Both the position numbers and the translations under genes were made by a program. A DNA stretch of 64,000 nt from Rhodoferax sp. (GTDB lineage: Bacteria > Pseudomonadota > Gammaproteobacteria > Burkholderiales > Burkholderiaceae_C), in the NCBI RefSeq assembly GCF_028689295.1, contig NZ_JAQTWL010000012.1, positions 1 to 64,000 on the forward strand, read 5' to 3'. Each line of letters begins with the position of its first letter. The stretch's first letter is position 1. Positions 1-8,813 of the stretch are shown here, in pieces. The notes under the pieces are model-generated. The model was not told the origin of the DNA. It did no database searches and saw only the letters and a program-made list of their open reading frames with translations.

Positions 1-99
1 GTGGGTGCGCCGGGTCGAATATCTGGCAAGGTCTGGTTCTTTGAGCATGGTGTGCACGATCGGTTACGTGCACACGATCTTGCGAGATCTGAGCGCTCA

Positions 100-135
100 A
101 TTCAAGATGGGTTTGCTGGGCGCTTACGTTTGATC
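100..135 (-). repeat. probable decayed CRISPR repeat at the trailer end
   Basis: Ends in GTTTGATC like the repeat and keeps partial TTCAA...GGG similarity; separated from the first clear repeat by a spacer-sized 33 bp. Confidence 0.4.
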
Positions 136-168
136 TCCAAAACTGCTACGCCCTTCAATCCGTCACAT

Positions 169-3100
169 GTTTCAAACTGGGCGTGAGCCCCAATCAGTTT
201 GATCAGGATTGAAATGAAAACAGATCGTGAATTACTGGAGTTTCAAACAGGGCGTGAGCCCCAATCAGTTTGATCGAAAGAACGCTGGTGGGGGTGACCC
301 TTGGGTATGGGGTTTCAAACAGGGCGTGAGCCCCAATCAGTTTGATCGTGGTTCCGGATGGGGATTCATGGGCGTTACCGGGTTTCAAACAGGGCGTGAG
401 CCCCAATCAGTTTGATCAGAGCCTCAAGCTCGATGATCCCAAGGTCACCTGGGTTTCAAACAGGGCGTGAGCCCCAATCAGTTTGATCTTCTGCTGTGGC
501 AGATTTTGCAAACGCTTTCTTAACGGTTTCAAACAGGGCGTGAGCCCCAATCAGTTTGATCTAAGTACACACGATTGGGATTTAGCAAAGCTGAAGTTTC
601 AAACAGGGCGTGAGCCCCAATCAGTTTGATCGAGTCGGCAGAAGGTAGCAATAGACAACGCTCGTTTCAAACAGGGCGTGAGCCCCAATCAGTTTGATCT
701 CAAATGGCCGATCCCGTCAACGCAGCGGCACAACGTTTCAAACAGGGCGTGAGCCCCAATCAGTTTGATCGCTTGATTGGTGGATTCACTTCTGCCATCA
801 TCCTGATGTTTCAAACAGGGCGTGAGCCCCAATCAGTTTGATCTTTTTCTTGCAGGTGAGCCGGCAGTGGGTGTTTGTGTTTCAAACAGGGCGTGAGCCC
901 CAATCAGTTTGATCAAAACCACGTACGCGAACGTGGCAAAGGAACTGATGTTTCAAACAGGGCGTGAGCCCCAATCAGTTTGATCTCGGCTATGGTCCTT
1001 GATCTACGGCTGTCAGCCGAGTTTCAAATAGGGCGTGAGCCCCAATCAGTTTGATCGCAGAGCTTGCCAGCATCAAGGGGCAGGAGCCTGTGTTTCAAAC
1101 AGGGCGTGAGCCCCAATCAGTTTGATCTGCTAACTGGTTCTATATCAGTGTCACCTTTTGGGTTTCAAACAGGGCGTGAGCCCCAATCAGTTTGATCGTG
1201 GTCAACGGCCTGTACCGCGACATCGTGGACACGCGGTTTCAAACAGGGCGTGAGCCCCAATCAGTTTGATCTCGCATCGTGGGTGAGGACACCGAAGCCA
1301 TCAAGTTTCAAACAGGGCGTGAGCCCCAATCAGTTTGATCGCAGCAGATCAAAAACATCAACCTCGCTGTAGGCGTTTCAAACAGGGCGTGAGCCCCAAT
1401 CAGTTTGATCCTCATCCCCTCGGGTCAATCGAAAGCGGCTTTGTGCGTTTCAAACAGGGCGTGAGCCCCAATCAGTTTGATCCTCATCAACATTCCTGAA
1501 TTCGTGGCGAAGCTCCTTGGTTTCAAACAGGGCGTGAGCCCCAATCAGTTTGATCAGGAAAAGCCAATGAAGAAACGCTTCGAAAAAGAGAGTTTCAAAC
1601 AGGGCGTGAGCCCCAATCAGTTTGATCAACGCACTCTCTCGACAATATCAATCCTGCATACATTGAGGTTTCAAACAGGGCGTGAGCCCCAATCAGTTTG
1701 ATCAGCAGACGACCACCGAGTTTCAACAAGTCTGTCAAGTTTCAAACAGGGCGTGAGCCCCAATCAGTTTGATCGATGCCGCCGCTGTACCCGTGCTCAC
1801 CGTATCAGGTTTCAAACAGGGCGTGAGCCCCAATCAGTTTGATCAAAAAACCTATTGCGACTGGATCAAGCGGTTTATTTTGTTTCAAACAGGGCGTGAG
1901 CCCCAATCAGTTTGATCCTCTGCGCTCAAAAGCATTATCAAGGCCAGCAGTGTGTTTCAAACAGGGCGTGAGCCCCAATCAGTTTGATCTCCCGTTGGCC
2001 ACGGCGCTGGCGTTTTTTGAGAGGTTTCAAACAGGGCGTGAGCCCCAATCAGTTTGATCAAAGGGCGTGAAGGACTGGGTCCTCACGTATAACTCTGTTT
2101 CAAACAGGGCGTGAGCCCCAATCAGTTTGATCTTCGCTAAAAACATCGGCTACCACACCAGGCTCTTTGGTTTCAAACAGGGCGTGAGCCCCAATCAGTT
2201 TGATCACGGAATTAAAGTGCTTGAGATGCTTGTGAAATATAGTTTCAAACAGGGCGTGAGCCCCAATCAGTTTGATCTGAGCCATGGCGCCCGATCACCC
2301 CCCCGGCGATTGCGTTTCAAACAGGGCGTGAGCCCCAATCAGTTTGATCCCACAACTGCTTTTCCGGCAGTTGTACCAGCCTTTTGTTTCAAACAGGGCG
2401 TGAGCCCCAATCAGTTTGATCCCGAAAAGCACAGTTTTCTGCTTTGGCAGATTTGTTTCAAACAGGGCGTGAGCCCCAATCAGTTTGATCTTCGGTCGCC
2501 CTTTCTTTTTTGGAGACATCATGGCGTTTCAAACAGGGCGTGAGCCCCAATCAGTTTGATCGCTGGATTCAGGCGCGGGGCTGGAGACTTGCAAGCAATG
2601 GTTTCAAACAGGGCGTGAGCCCCAATCAGTTTGATCTCAAGCCGCCTGTGCTGCCTAATTTGCGGCAGGTTGGGGTTTCAAACAGGGCGTGAGCCCCAAT
2701 CAGTTTGATCCAGCGATGTGGTTGTACTGCGCGAACGGATACTGTGTTTCAAACAGGGCGTGAGCCCCAATCAGTTTGATCAAAGGAGAAGTCTTCACTC
2801 TTTCTCCTGGCACCCAGGTTTCAAACAGGGCGTGAGCCCCAATCAGTTTGATCTCAAACGATCGATGACCCTCAACACGCCAGCTATCGGTTTCAAACAG
2901 GGCGTGAGCCCCAATCAGTTTGATCGCAGGAAAAGCATCCAGGCTTACGTCAATGCTTTGTTTCAAACAGGGCGTGAGCCCCAATCAGTTTGATCGCCCA
3001 ACTGTTGGGCTTCTGCTTGAACGACCAAAAAGTTTCAAACAGGGCGTGAGCCCCAATCAGTTTGATCAGAAATACTTTTCCACCAAGGAACACGCCATGA

Positions 3101-3722
3101 CCAGTTTCAAACAGGGCGTGAGCCCCAATCAGTTTGATCTCATGGATGATTTCGAGCGATTTCTCCAGCTTGCGATGTGGTTTCAAACAGGGCGTGAGCC
3201 CCAATCAGTTTGATCTTCTTTATGCACATGATCCAGAACACGAGCTTCTCCGGTTTCAAACAGGGCGTGAGCCCCAATCAGTTTGATCAAACTCAAGATC
3301 ACATCCAATGACGTTGAAGGTATGTTTCAAACAGGGCGTGAGCCCCAATCAGTTTGATCAAAAACTCATTGGCGAACGCCCGTTTTACACGATTGGTTTC
3401 AAACAGGGCGTGAGCCCCAATCAGTTTGATCGATCGGGATCCGAAGCGATACCCACCGACACTGCTTCGTTTCAAACAGGGCGTGAGCCCCAATCAGTTT
3501 GATCGCCATGATGGATGTGTGCGGCAATGACGCGCCGGTTTTGTTTCAAACAGGGCGTGAGCCCCAATCAGTTTGATCACAAAGGAGAATTGATATGAGC
3601 TATGGATCAGATACGTTTCAAACAGGGCGTGAGCCCCAATCAGTTTGATCCTCATGGCACTCATTGGAAAGATACCAAGGGTAACTGTTTCAAACAGGGC
3701 GTGAGCCCCAATCAGTTTGATC
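169..3722 (-). CRISPR. CRISPR array, 50 repeats counted by eye; + strand repeat GTTTCAAACAGGGCGTGAGCCCCAATCAGTTTGATC (36 bp); 49 spacers of about 32-40 bp; inferred transcription leftward (repeat RNA GATCAAACTGATTGGGGCTCACGCCCTGTTTGAAAC)
   Basis: Near-identical 36-bp repeats at ~71-bp spacing. The minus-strand repeat ends in TTTGAAAC, like type I/III 5' handles. Variant repeats at 169 (CAAACT) and 1021 (CAAATA). cas genes lie on the same strand. Confidence 0.98.
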
Positions 3723-3890
3723 AGCTCCCCCGCGAAGGGCGGCAGATCGTGGATTGCAGGGCGGTTTTCGGCGCGTGCGGAAAATAGCTGGAAGATCTGC
3801 AATTCCAGCACTAAGTTTGCCACATTTTTCAATGAAAACAATGCTCTGCGCAAGTTCACTGGTTCGCAGCCCCTTGTTGAGGGCAGTTTT
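3723..3890 (-). promoter_or_regulatory. putative CRISPR leader between the second cas2 and the array
   Basis: 168-bp non-coding interval on the cas-proximal side; AT-rich stretch; trailer-side repeat degeneration lies at the opposite end. Confidence 0.6.
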
Positions 3891-4175
3891 TCATATCAGG
3901 TAGTAGTGGCGGCTGGCAAAAGGGCGCACCGGGCCATCGTGTCGTATTTGCTGGCTGTCACGCGCGCAAAGCCGCAGGTACTGCACGGCGTCTTCATCGG
4001 TACGTATGCACCGCAGAACCCTGGCTTGAAGTTCTTCCAGTTCTGCTGCGTCAAGCTCGCATTCAAACACGCTCTTTTGCATGCGCTGACCAAACCCCTC
4101 CAACACCCGTGCGACGCGTTGCAGACGACCCGGGTGAGCAATGTCGTAGATCACAAGGTATCGGTAACAAGACAT
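3891..4175 (-). CDS. cas2: CRISPR-associated endoribonuclease Cas2 (copy B)
   Basis: 94 aa, MSCYRYLVIYDIAHPGRLQRVARVLEGFGQRMQKSVFECEL: Cas2 fold motifs (YDI, RMQKSVFEC). Confidence 0.92.
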   Translation of the reverse strand: MSCYRYLVIYDIAHPGRLQRVARVLEGFGQRMQKSVFECELDAAELEELQARVLRCIRTDEDAVQYLRLCARDSQQIRHDGPVRPFASRHYYLI

Positions 4176-4184
4176 GCCAGCAAT

Positions 4185-4517
4185 TTACACCAACCAGTAG
4201 GCTGGTGGGCTCAGACGCAGGGATCGCGCGCGCTGTGCTGCGGGCGTGGAGGGCGCCTCCCCCGGTATGTCACCCTTACCTTGCCATGTACTTTTTTCCC
4301 GGCAGGCTGTGCATTGTGGATAGTAGCTTAGCGCATCGTGCTCAGGTTCGGTGTGCCCGCTCAGTGCCTCGCACAGTTTGTCGTCTTGCCAGGCCTGCGG
4401 GCCACACTCAAACACACTGTTTTGAAGTCTGGTGCCTACGCCCTCAAGATGCTTGGCAACCCGGCGCAGGCGCTTGGGGTCGGCCACGTCGTAAGCGATG
4501 ATCCAGCGTTGCGGCAT
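4185..4517 (-). CDS. cas2: Cas2 paralogue (copy A) with divergent C-terminal tail
   Basis: 110 aa, MPQRWIIAYDVADPKRLRRVAKHLEGVGTRLQNSVFEC; tail contains YYPQCTACREK. Confidence 0.85.
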   Translation of the reverse strand: MPQRWIIAYDVADPKRLRRVAKHLEGVGTRLQNSVFECGPQAWQDDKLCEALSGHTEPEHDALSYYPQCTACREKSTWQGKGDIPGEAPSTPAAQRARSLRLSPPAYWLV

Positions 4518-4543
4518 ATCTCAGGGCGTTTGCGCAGTTGTGG

Positions 4544-6499
4544 TTACCGGACCTCGAAGCGGCAGTAAGCCGCCTGGCCGCGCAAGGCGCGCGTCCACAA
4601 CAATACCTGGCCATCAATGACGCGCCGCCAGTCAATGAGTCCACCATCGGGGTGCTGAATGGGGCTGGCGAGTTGCGCCTCAAAAGCTTCAATCAGCGAG
4701 CGCCTGGCATCAAGCTGGATTTCGCAGCCTGCTTTGCTAACGGTAAATTGTCCCGGTTGCACTGTTCCGGCGTGGATGAGCTTGAGCACCAACCGGTCCA
4801 CCAGCAGGGGGCGAAACTCTTCCATCAAGTCAGACGCCAGCGCCGCGTGGCCGGGGCGCAAGGCATGGTAGGCACCCCAATGTGGGTTGAGCCCGCGCGC
4901 GCGCAACAGGGCATACACGTTCCAGTGCAGCAGGGTGTAGCCATAAGAGAGCAAGGCGTTGACGGGGTCCAGCGGCGGTTGCCGGTTGCGGCCTTCAAAG
5001 CACCAACCCTCGGGCAGCAATTGGGCCCACGCCCCAAAGTATTCCCTAGCCCCGGCACCTTCAATGCCGTTGAGGGTTTCCGGGGTGTCAGCGCCTTTGG
5101 TGTGGGATGCCAGGTCGCGCAGCATGAATTCGCTGCCATGGGTGTCGGCTTGCCGATGGCGGCTACCACGTTGCAGCGCCAGGCGGCTGTTTTCAAGCTT
5201 GCCGCGCACGATGGCGCGTGCAGTTTCCAGGCGCCACGCGACGTCGGCGTGGCGTTGCACCTGGAGCATTTGCAGTTCAACGGCGCGCAGGTCCATCGCA
5301 TCGGCCACTCCGCAAAAGCGCCCTTGCGCGGTCAGGTAAGCCACGGGGATGGCGTGCTCGAAGCAAAACTGCAATGCGGGCGTGGTGATCTGGTTGTGTC
5401 CATAGATCAGCACGAGGTCCAGCAGGTGGGCCGGAATCTGGCTCAGGGTGGCGCCGTCTTTGGTGACGCACAGTTGCTCGCCGTCCTTGCGCAACTGGCA
5501 GCCTTGCTGGAGCAGGTACAGGGTGCGAAAGCTGTAGGCAGGTGGTTCGGGCGCCGCGGCGCTCGCATCGGGCTCGTTGCTGGTGGATAGTTGTGGCTCG
5601 GATTCTTGAAGGAGCGGCGGCTGCGGCGTCGTCTGAGGTAGGGCGTGTGCGTCCGTGATGTCGTTGTTGAAAAACTGCTTGCCAAGAAACCGGAAGCCGT
5701 GGCTGAAATGGGCAATGCGGGTTTTGTCGCTGTTGAGCCCGAGCTTGAGGTCTTGCAGTACGGTGCCGGTGAGTTCCAGGGCATCTTCGGCCCGCGCCTT
5801 TTCCCGACACAAAATGATGAAGTCGTCGGCGTAGCGCACCAGATGCAGGTTTTGCCCCAGAATCGCTTCGTCCAACTCATCAAGGTACAGGTTGGCCAGC
5901 AGTGGCGACAGCGGCGAGCCTTGCGCGATGCCCTGGGTGGGCACCGTGCGAAGGCCACCTTCGTCAATCGGCGCGTTCAGCCATTGGCCGATCAGGGTCT
6001 GCAAACGGATGTCGGGCACATGGCGCGCCACCAGTTGCCGCAAGCGCTGGTGGTCGATGGTGTCGAAGTAAGCACTGATGTCGGCATCCACCACCCAGCG
6101 AAAACCGGCATCGCGCAGTTCGGCGATGCGCGCCACTGCTTTTTGCACGCTGCGCTGGGGTCGGTAGGCGTAGCTGACCGACTCAAATTCCAGCTCAAAA
6201 ATGGGGCTGAGAACCAGCGCCACAGCAGTTTGCAGCACGCGGTCTTTTACCGTGGGTATGGCCAGAGCGCGCGGCGTTTTACCTTCGCGTGGCATCCAGG
6301 CGCGCTTGACGGGCTGCGGCTGGTAGTCGCCGCGCAGCACTTCTTTTTGTAGCGCCTTCAGCCGGGTCGGCGCACTGAGCGCGAAGTCTTGCAGACTGAC
6401 GCCATCAATGCCGGGTGCACCGTCGTTGGCCAGGTTCTTTTGCCATGCCTGCAGCAGGTTGCTGGTGGAGAGGACGCGGCGCAGGAGCGAGGCTGGCAT
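4544..6499 (-). CDS. cas1: reverse transcriptase-Cas1 fusion (RT-Cas1)
   Basis: 651 aa; RT with RYADDFIILC and group II intron-like motifs (GIDGVSLQDF, QGSPLSPLLANLYLDELD), Pro/Ser-rich linker, then Cas1 with IEGAGARE, GAYHALRPG, SDLMEEFRPL. Confidence 0.97.
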   Translation of the reverse strand: MPASLLRRVLSTSNLLQAWQKNLANDGAPGIDGVSLQDFALSAPTRLKALQKEVLRGDYQPQPVKRAWMPREGKTPRALAIPTVKDRVLQTAVALVLSPIFELEFESVSYAYRPQRSVQKAVARIAELRDAGFRWVVDADISAYFDTIDHQRLRQLVARHVPDIRLQTLIGQWLNAPIDEGGLRTVPTQGIAQGSPLSPLLANLYLDELDEAILGQNLHLVRYADDFIILCREKARAEDALELTGTVLQDLKLGLNSDKTRIAHFSHGFRFLGKQFFNNDITDAHALPQTTPQPPLLQESEPQLSTSNEPDASAAAPEPPAYSFRTLYLLQQGCQLRKDGEQLCVTKDGATLSQIPAHLLDLVLIYGHNQITTPALQFCFEHAIPVAYLTAQGRFCGVADAMDLRAVELQMLQVQRHADVAWRLETARAIVRGKLENSRLALQRGSRHRQADTHGSEFMLRDLASHTKGADTPETLNGIEGAGAREYFGAWAQLLPEGWCFEGRNRQPPLDPVNALLSYGYTLLHWNVYALLRARGLNPHWGAYHALRPGHAALASDLMEEFRPLLVDRLVLKLIHAGTVQPGQFTVSKAGCEIQLDARRSLIEAFEAQLASPIQHPDGGLIDWRRVIDGQVLLWTRALRGQAAYCRFEVR

Positions 6500-6852
6500 A
6501 AGGGTTTCCCGCGCGGGCGCCGCTGTAGTGCCGAGCAGCTCAGGCGCTGCAGCCAGCCGAGTTCTATGGGCAGTGCGCTCATCTCGTCAAGACTCAAGAC
6601 CCGCCCTTCCGGCAGGCGTTGCAGAAAACGCAGCACCAGAGCGGCATCGCCCGGCTGCAACATCACGCTGCGCCGCGCGACAGGCACCGGCATTTGCAAG
6701 CGGTGTTCCAGCAACTGCGCGGCGGCCGGGTGACCAATGGCGCTTTCAAACCCCGGGGCCAAACGTTCGCGCGCCTGCGCGTCGGTAAGTGGCCCGGTGA
6801 AGTCCCACCGGCCGTAGGCGGTGAGGATAGGGGCGTTGAGGAGGTAGAGCAT
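6358..6852 (-). CDS. crn2: DUF1874 / AcrIII-1-Crn2-like ring nuclease candidate; homologous part is about aa 1-104 (6541-6852), the tail overlaps RT-Cas1 out of frame
   Basis: MLYLLNAPILTAYGRWDFTGPLTDAQARERLAPGFESAIGHPAAAQLL...LPEGRVLSLDEMSALPIELGWLQRL matches the DUF1874 pattern including the SxIGH motif that carries the catalytic His in AcrIII-1. Confidence 0.85.
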   Translation of the reverse strand: MLYLLNAPILTAYGRWDFTGPLTDAQARERLAPGFESAIGHPAAAQLLEHRLQMPVPVARRSVMLQPGDAALVLRFLQRLPEGRVLSLDEMSALPIELGWLQRLSCSALQRRPRGKPLCQPRSCAASSPPATCCRHGKRTWPTTVHPALMASVCKTSRSVRRPG

Positions 6853-6858
6853 TTGCTT

Positions 6859-7722
6859 CTACCCAACGCTATGGCTTTCGTTCACAAGCGAATAGGTAAT
6901 GAGCCCATAGGGTGGAACAGTCTGGATGTATTGAAAATCAGCATCCGAAGTCAGCGTGACCATGGCGCCAGCGATGCTGGTGGTTTTTTGCCCGCCGGTT
7001 ACGTCGATCACGACATCAGACTCCACGTAATGTTCAGCCTTGGCCAACTCGATGGCTTGCGTGTAGGCGTGTTGCAGCCCCTTGAAATCTTCGAAATCGA
7101 CCGCTTCAACCTCCCGAATAAGGAACGGTTTGGTCCCAGCGGGTCGGGCCCAGTCGGTACTGTTTTGATAGTGTTCCATCCATTGAATGAATTGCTTCGT
7201 CTTTTGCGCCGAACCTCCGGCCCCGCTTGACGGCACCATGATCAGCAACTCCAGATCTTTTGCATGGTGATCGACTGCCCGTAGCGCTTGCTGCCAGTTG
7301 TGACGCTTCATGTCGGCCTTTGCTGCGGCAGGCGTGGGAATGGGCATGAGGTTGTCGGCCGCGTTTTCATACAGCACGATGGATTTTCCGCCTCCCAAAT
7401 CGAATCCTTTGACCTGCTCAGGCGGCGTTGAAAGCGTGACAACCAGCACCTTGCGTGGAACGCCACCTGTCGTTTGTTTGAGAACCCTCGGCGGTTCACC
7501 CCAGGCTGATCGGGTGGTGTAGAGCCAGAACGCGGCAGCGCACATAGAAATGAACAACGCGACTGCAATGAGTGCCTTCATTGCAAGTGGCGCTGGCGTC
7601 GCGCTGAACCAGTCGAAGAACGGGGGCACTCCTTTAATGGCGTCTGCAGTCCAGGTGCCGAGCAGAACAAACAAAATTGCCGGTGGCAGTGTGCGCAGGG
7701 CGCGCGAAGTTGATGGCGACAT
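6859..7722 (-). CDS. membrane-anchored CARF-domain protein (two predicted TM helices + CARF)
   Basis: 287 aa; hydrophobic segments ~aa 11-29 and 50-70; CARF-like VLVVTLSTPPEQV and DVVIDVTGGQKTTSIAGAMVTL; lies inside the type III operon. Confidence 0.85.
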   Translation of the reverse strand: MSPSTSRALRTLPPAILFVLLGTWTADAIKGVPPFFDWFSATPAPLAMKALIAVALFISMCAAAFWLYTTRSAWGEPPRVLKQTTGGVPRKVLVVTLSTPPEQVKGFDLGGGKSIVLYENAADNLMPIPTPAAAKADMKRHNWQQALRAVDHHAKDLELLIMVPSSGAGGSAQKTKQFIQWMEHYQNSTDWARPAGTKPFLIREVEAVDFEDFKGLQHAYTQAIELAKAEHYVESDVVIDVTGGQKTTSIAGAMVTLTSDADFQYIQTVPPYGLITYSLVNESHSVG

Positions 7723-7727
7723 GGTTG

Positions 7728-8813
7728 CTACTGTCCTGGAAAGAGGTGGGCCTTGAGACCAGGTCCGCAGTCACCTTTGGTTGTGCCAAGGCTATTGCGC
7801 AGGTAATCCAATGCCGCTGGGTACAGAGTGCTCGGTGGGGCCTGCAGTGCCTCTAGGGCCTTCACCAAGGTGTTTTGACTACCCTTATTTCGGCCGATAG
7901 AGCCAAAGCTCTTGCATGTCGCTTTGAAATCCCTCAACGGATCTGCCATCGCGACCAGATCGGGCGATGTCGGTGGCGCCTTCAAAATGGCATTGAACTT
8001 AAGCCGTCCGTAGCCAACCGCAGTCTTGGCGCCAATCCCGATAGTCTCCAGCGCATTGCGCATTGCGCCTCTTGTCGCCTCCGCTTCCGGATCACCCGTG
8101 TTCAGAGCTTTGCCGTCGCGCCGCGCAATTGAAAACATGAACCTCGTCTTTTCGGCCACGGTCAAGAATGGCGTCGGCGTCGGGCTGTGCCAATCGGCAG
8201 GTGGAATGTGTCCGGGATCGCGGTAGTAAGGACCGTAGTGCGGGGTGATGACATCGGCCTCCAGTCTGGGCACTTCGACGGGCAATGCGTCAAAGAAAAT
8301 TAGCTCGCCGACACCTTTGGAACTTGTGCCGACGTGCAGTTTTTCAAACCAACAGCGAAATGTTTCATCGCCCACCCAGTCACGCAGCCACGCATTGAGC
8401 ATGCCCTTGATGCTGCTACCGGGGATGTAGGGCAGGCCCAGCGTGGGGTGCCACAGGAACCCGTTTTCAACCGGGTGGTCTTGGCCCATGCCCACGACCA
8501 AACGGCTGGTGGTTTCAAAGTAAAGTGACAGGCCATTGCGGCTGGCACAAAGCGCCCATTGACGTGACAGATGTTCTGCCAGGAGTGGCAGTGGCGCTTG
8601 CTTGGCATAGTCGGTGCCGATAACTGTCTTGATCCATTTGAGTTTTGGACCTTCCTTGTCTTGAGCCGGTGCGCCAGGTATCTTCTTTGCGGCGAGACTC
8701 CATTTGAGTGGCTCGTCGCCAACCCATTGGTTGCAATACTTTTCGTACCACAGTCCAGCGTGACCGCGGCGTTCGGTCAACGCCGCAAGTGCGTCGTAAA
8801 CAGGGCGCTTCAT
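7728..8813 (-). CDS. cmr6: type III-B RAMP protein Cmr6
   Basis: MKRPVYDALAAL... FETTSRLVVGMGQDHPVENGFLWHPTLGLPYIPGSSIKGML; ATG overlaps cmr5 stop (ORF track extends upstream to 9002). Confidence 0.9.
   Translation of the reverse strand: MKRPVYDALAALTERRGHAGLWYEKYCNQWVGDEPLKWSLAAKKIPGAPAQDKEGPKLKWIKTVIGTDYAKQAPLPLLAEHLSRQWALCASRNGLSLYFETTSRLVVGMGQDHPVENGFLWHPTLGLPYIPGSSIKGMLNAWLRDWVGDETFRCWFEKLHVGTSSKGVGELIFFDALPVEVPRLEADVITPHYGPYYRDPGHIPPADWHSPTPTPFLTVAEKTRFMFSIARRDGKALNTGDPEAEATRGAMRNALETIGIGAKTAVGYGRLKFNAILKAPPTSPDLVAMADPLRDFKATCKSFGSIGRNKGSQNTLVKALEALQAPPSTLYPAALDYLRNSLGTTKGDCGPGLKAHLFPGQ

Noticed and set aside
205-3686. Self-targeting spacers against the window
   Set aside because: No obvious match noticed by eye, but an exhaustive comparison was not possible, so no claim is made.
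203-3787. Many ORFs of 60-138 aa across the array, with repeated FKQGVSPNQFD or IKLIGAHALFET peptides
   Set aside because: Artefacts of a 36-bp (12-codon) CRISPR repeat that is open in several frames; not protein-coding.
4538-5590. 350-aa + strand ORF antisense to RT-Cas1
   Set aside because: High-GC antisense shadow ORF; the minus-strand RT-Cas1 frame has clear conserved motifs.
6500-6586. Programmed -1 frameshift site joining Crn2 to RT-Cas1
   Set aside because: GGGAAAC is present but not in the correct phase for a canonical slippery heptamer; kept only as an open question in findings.
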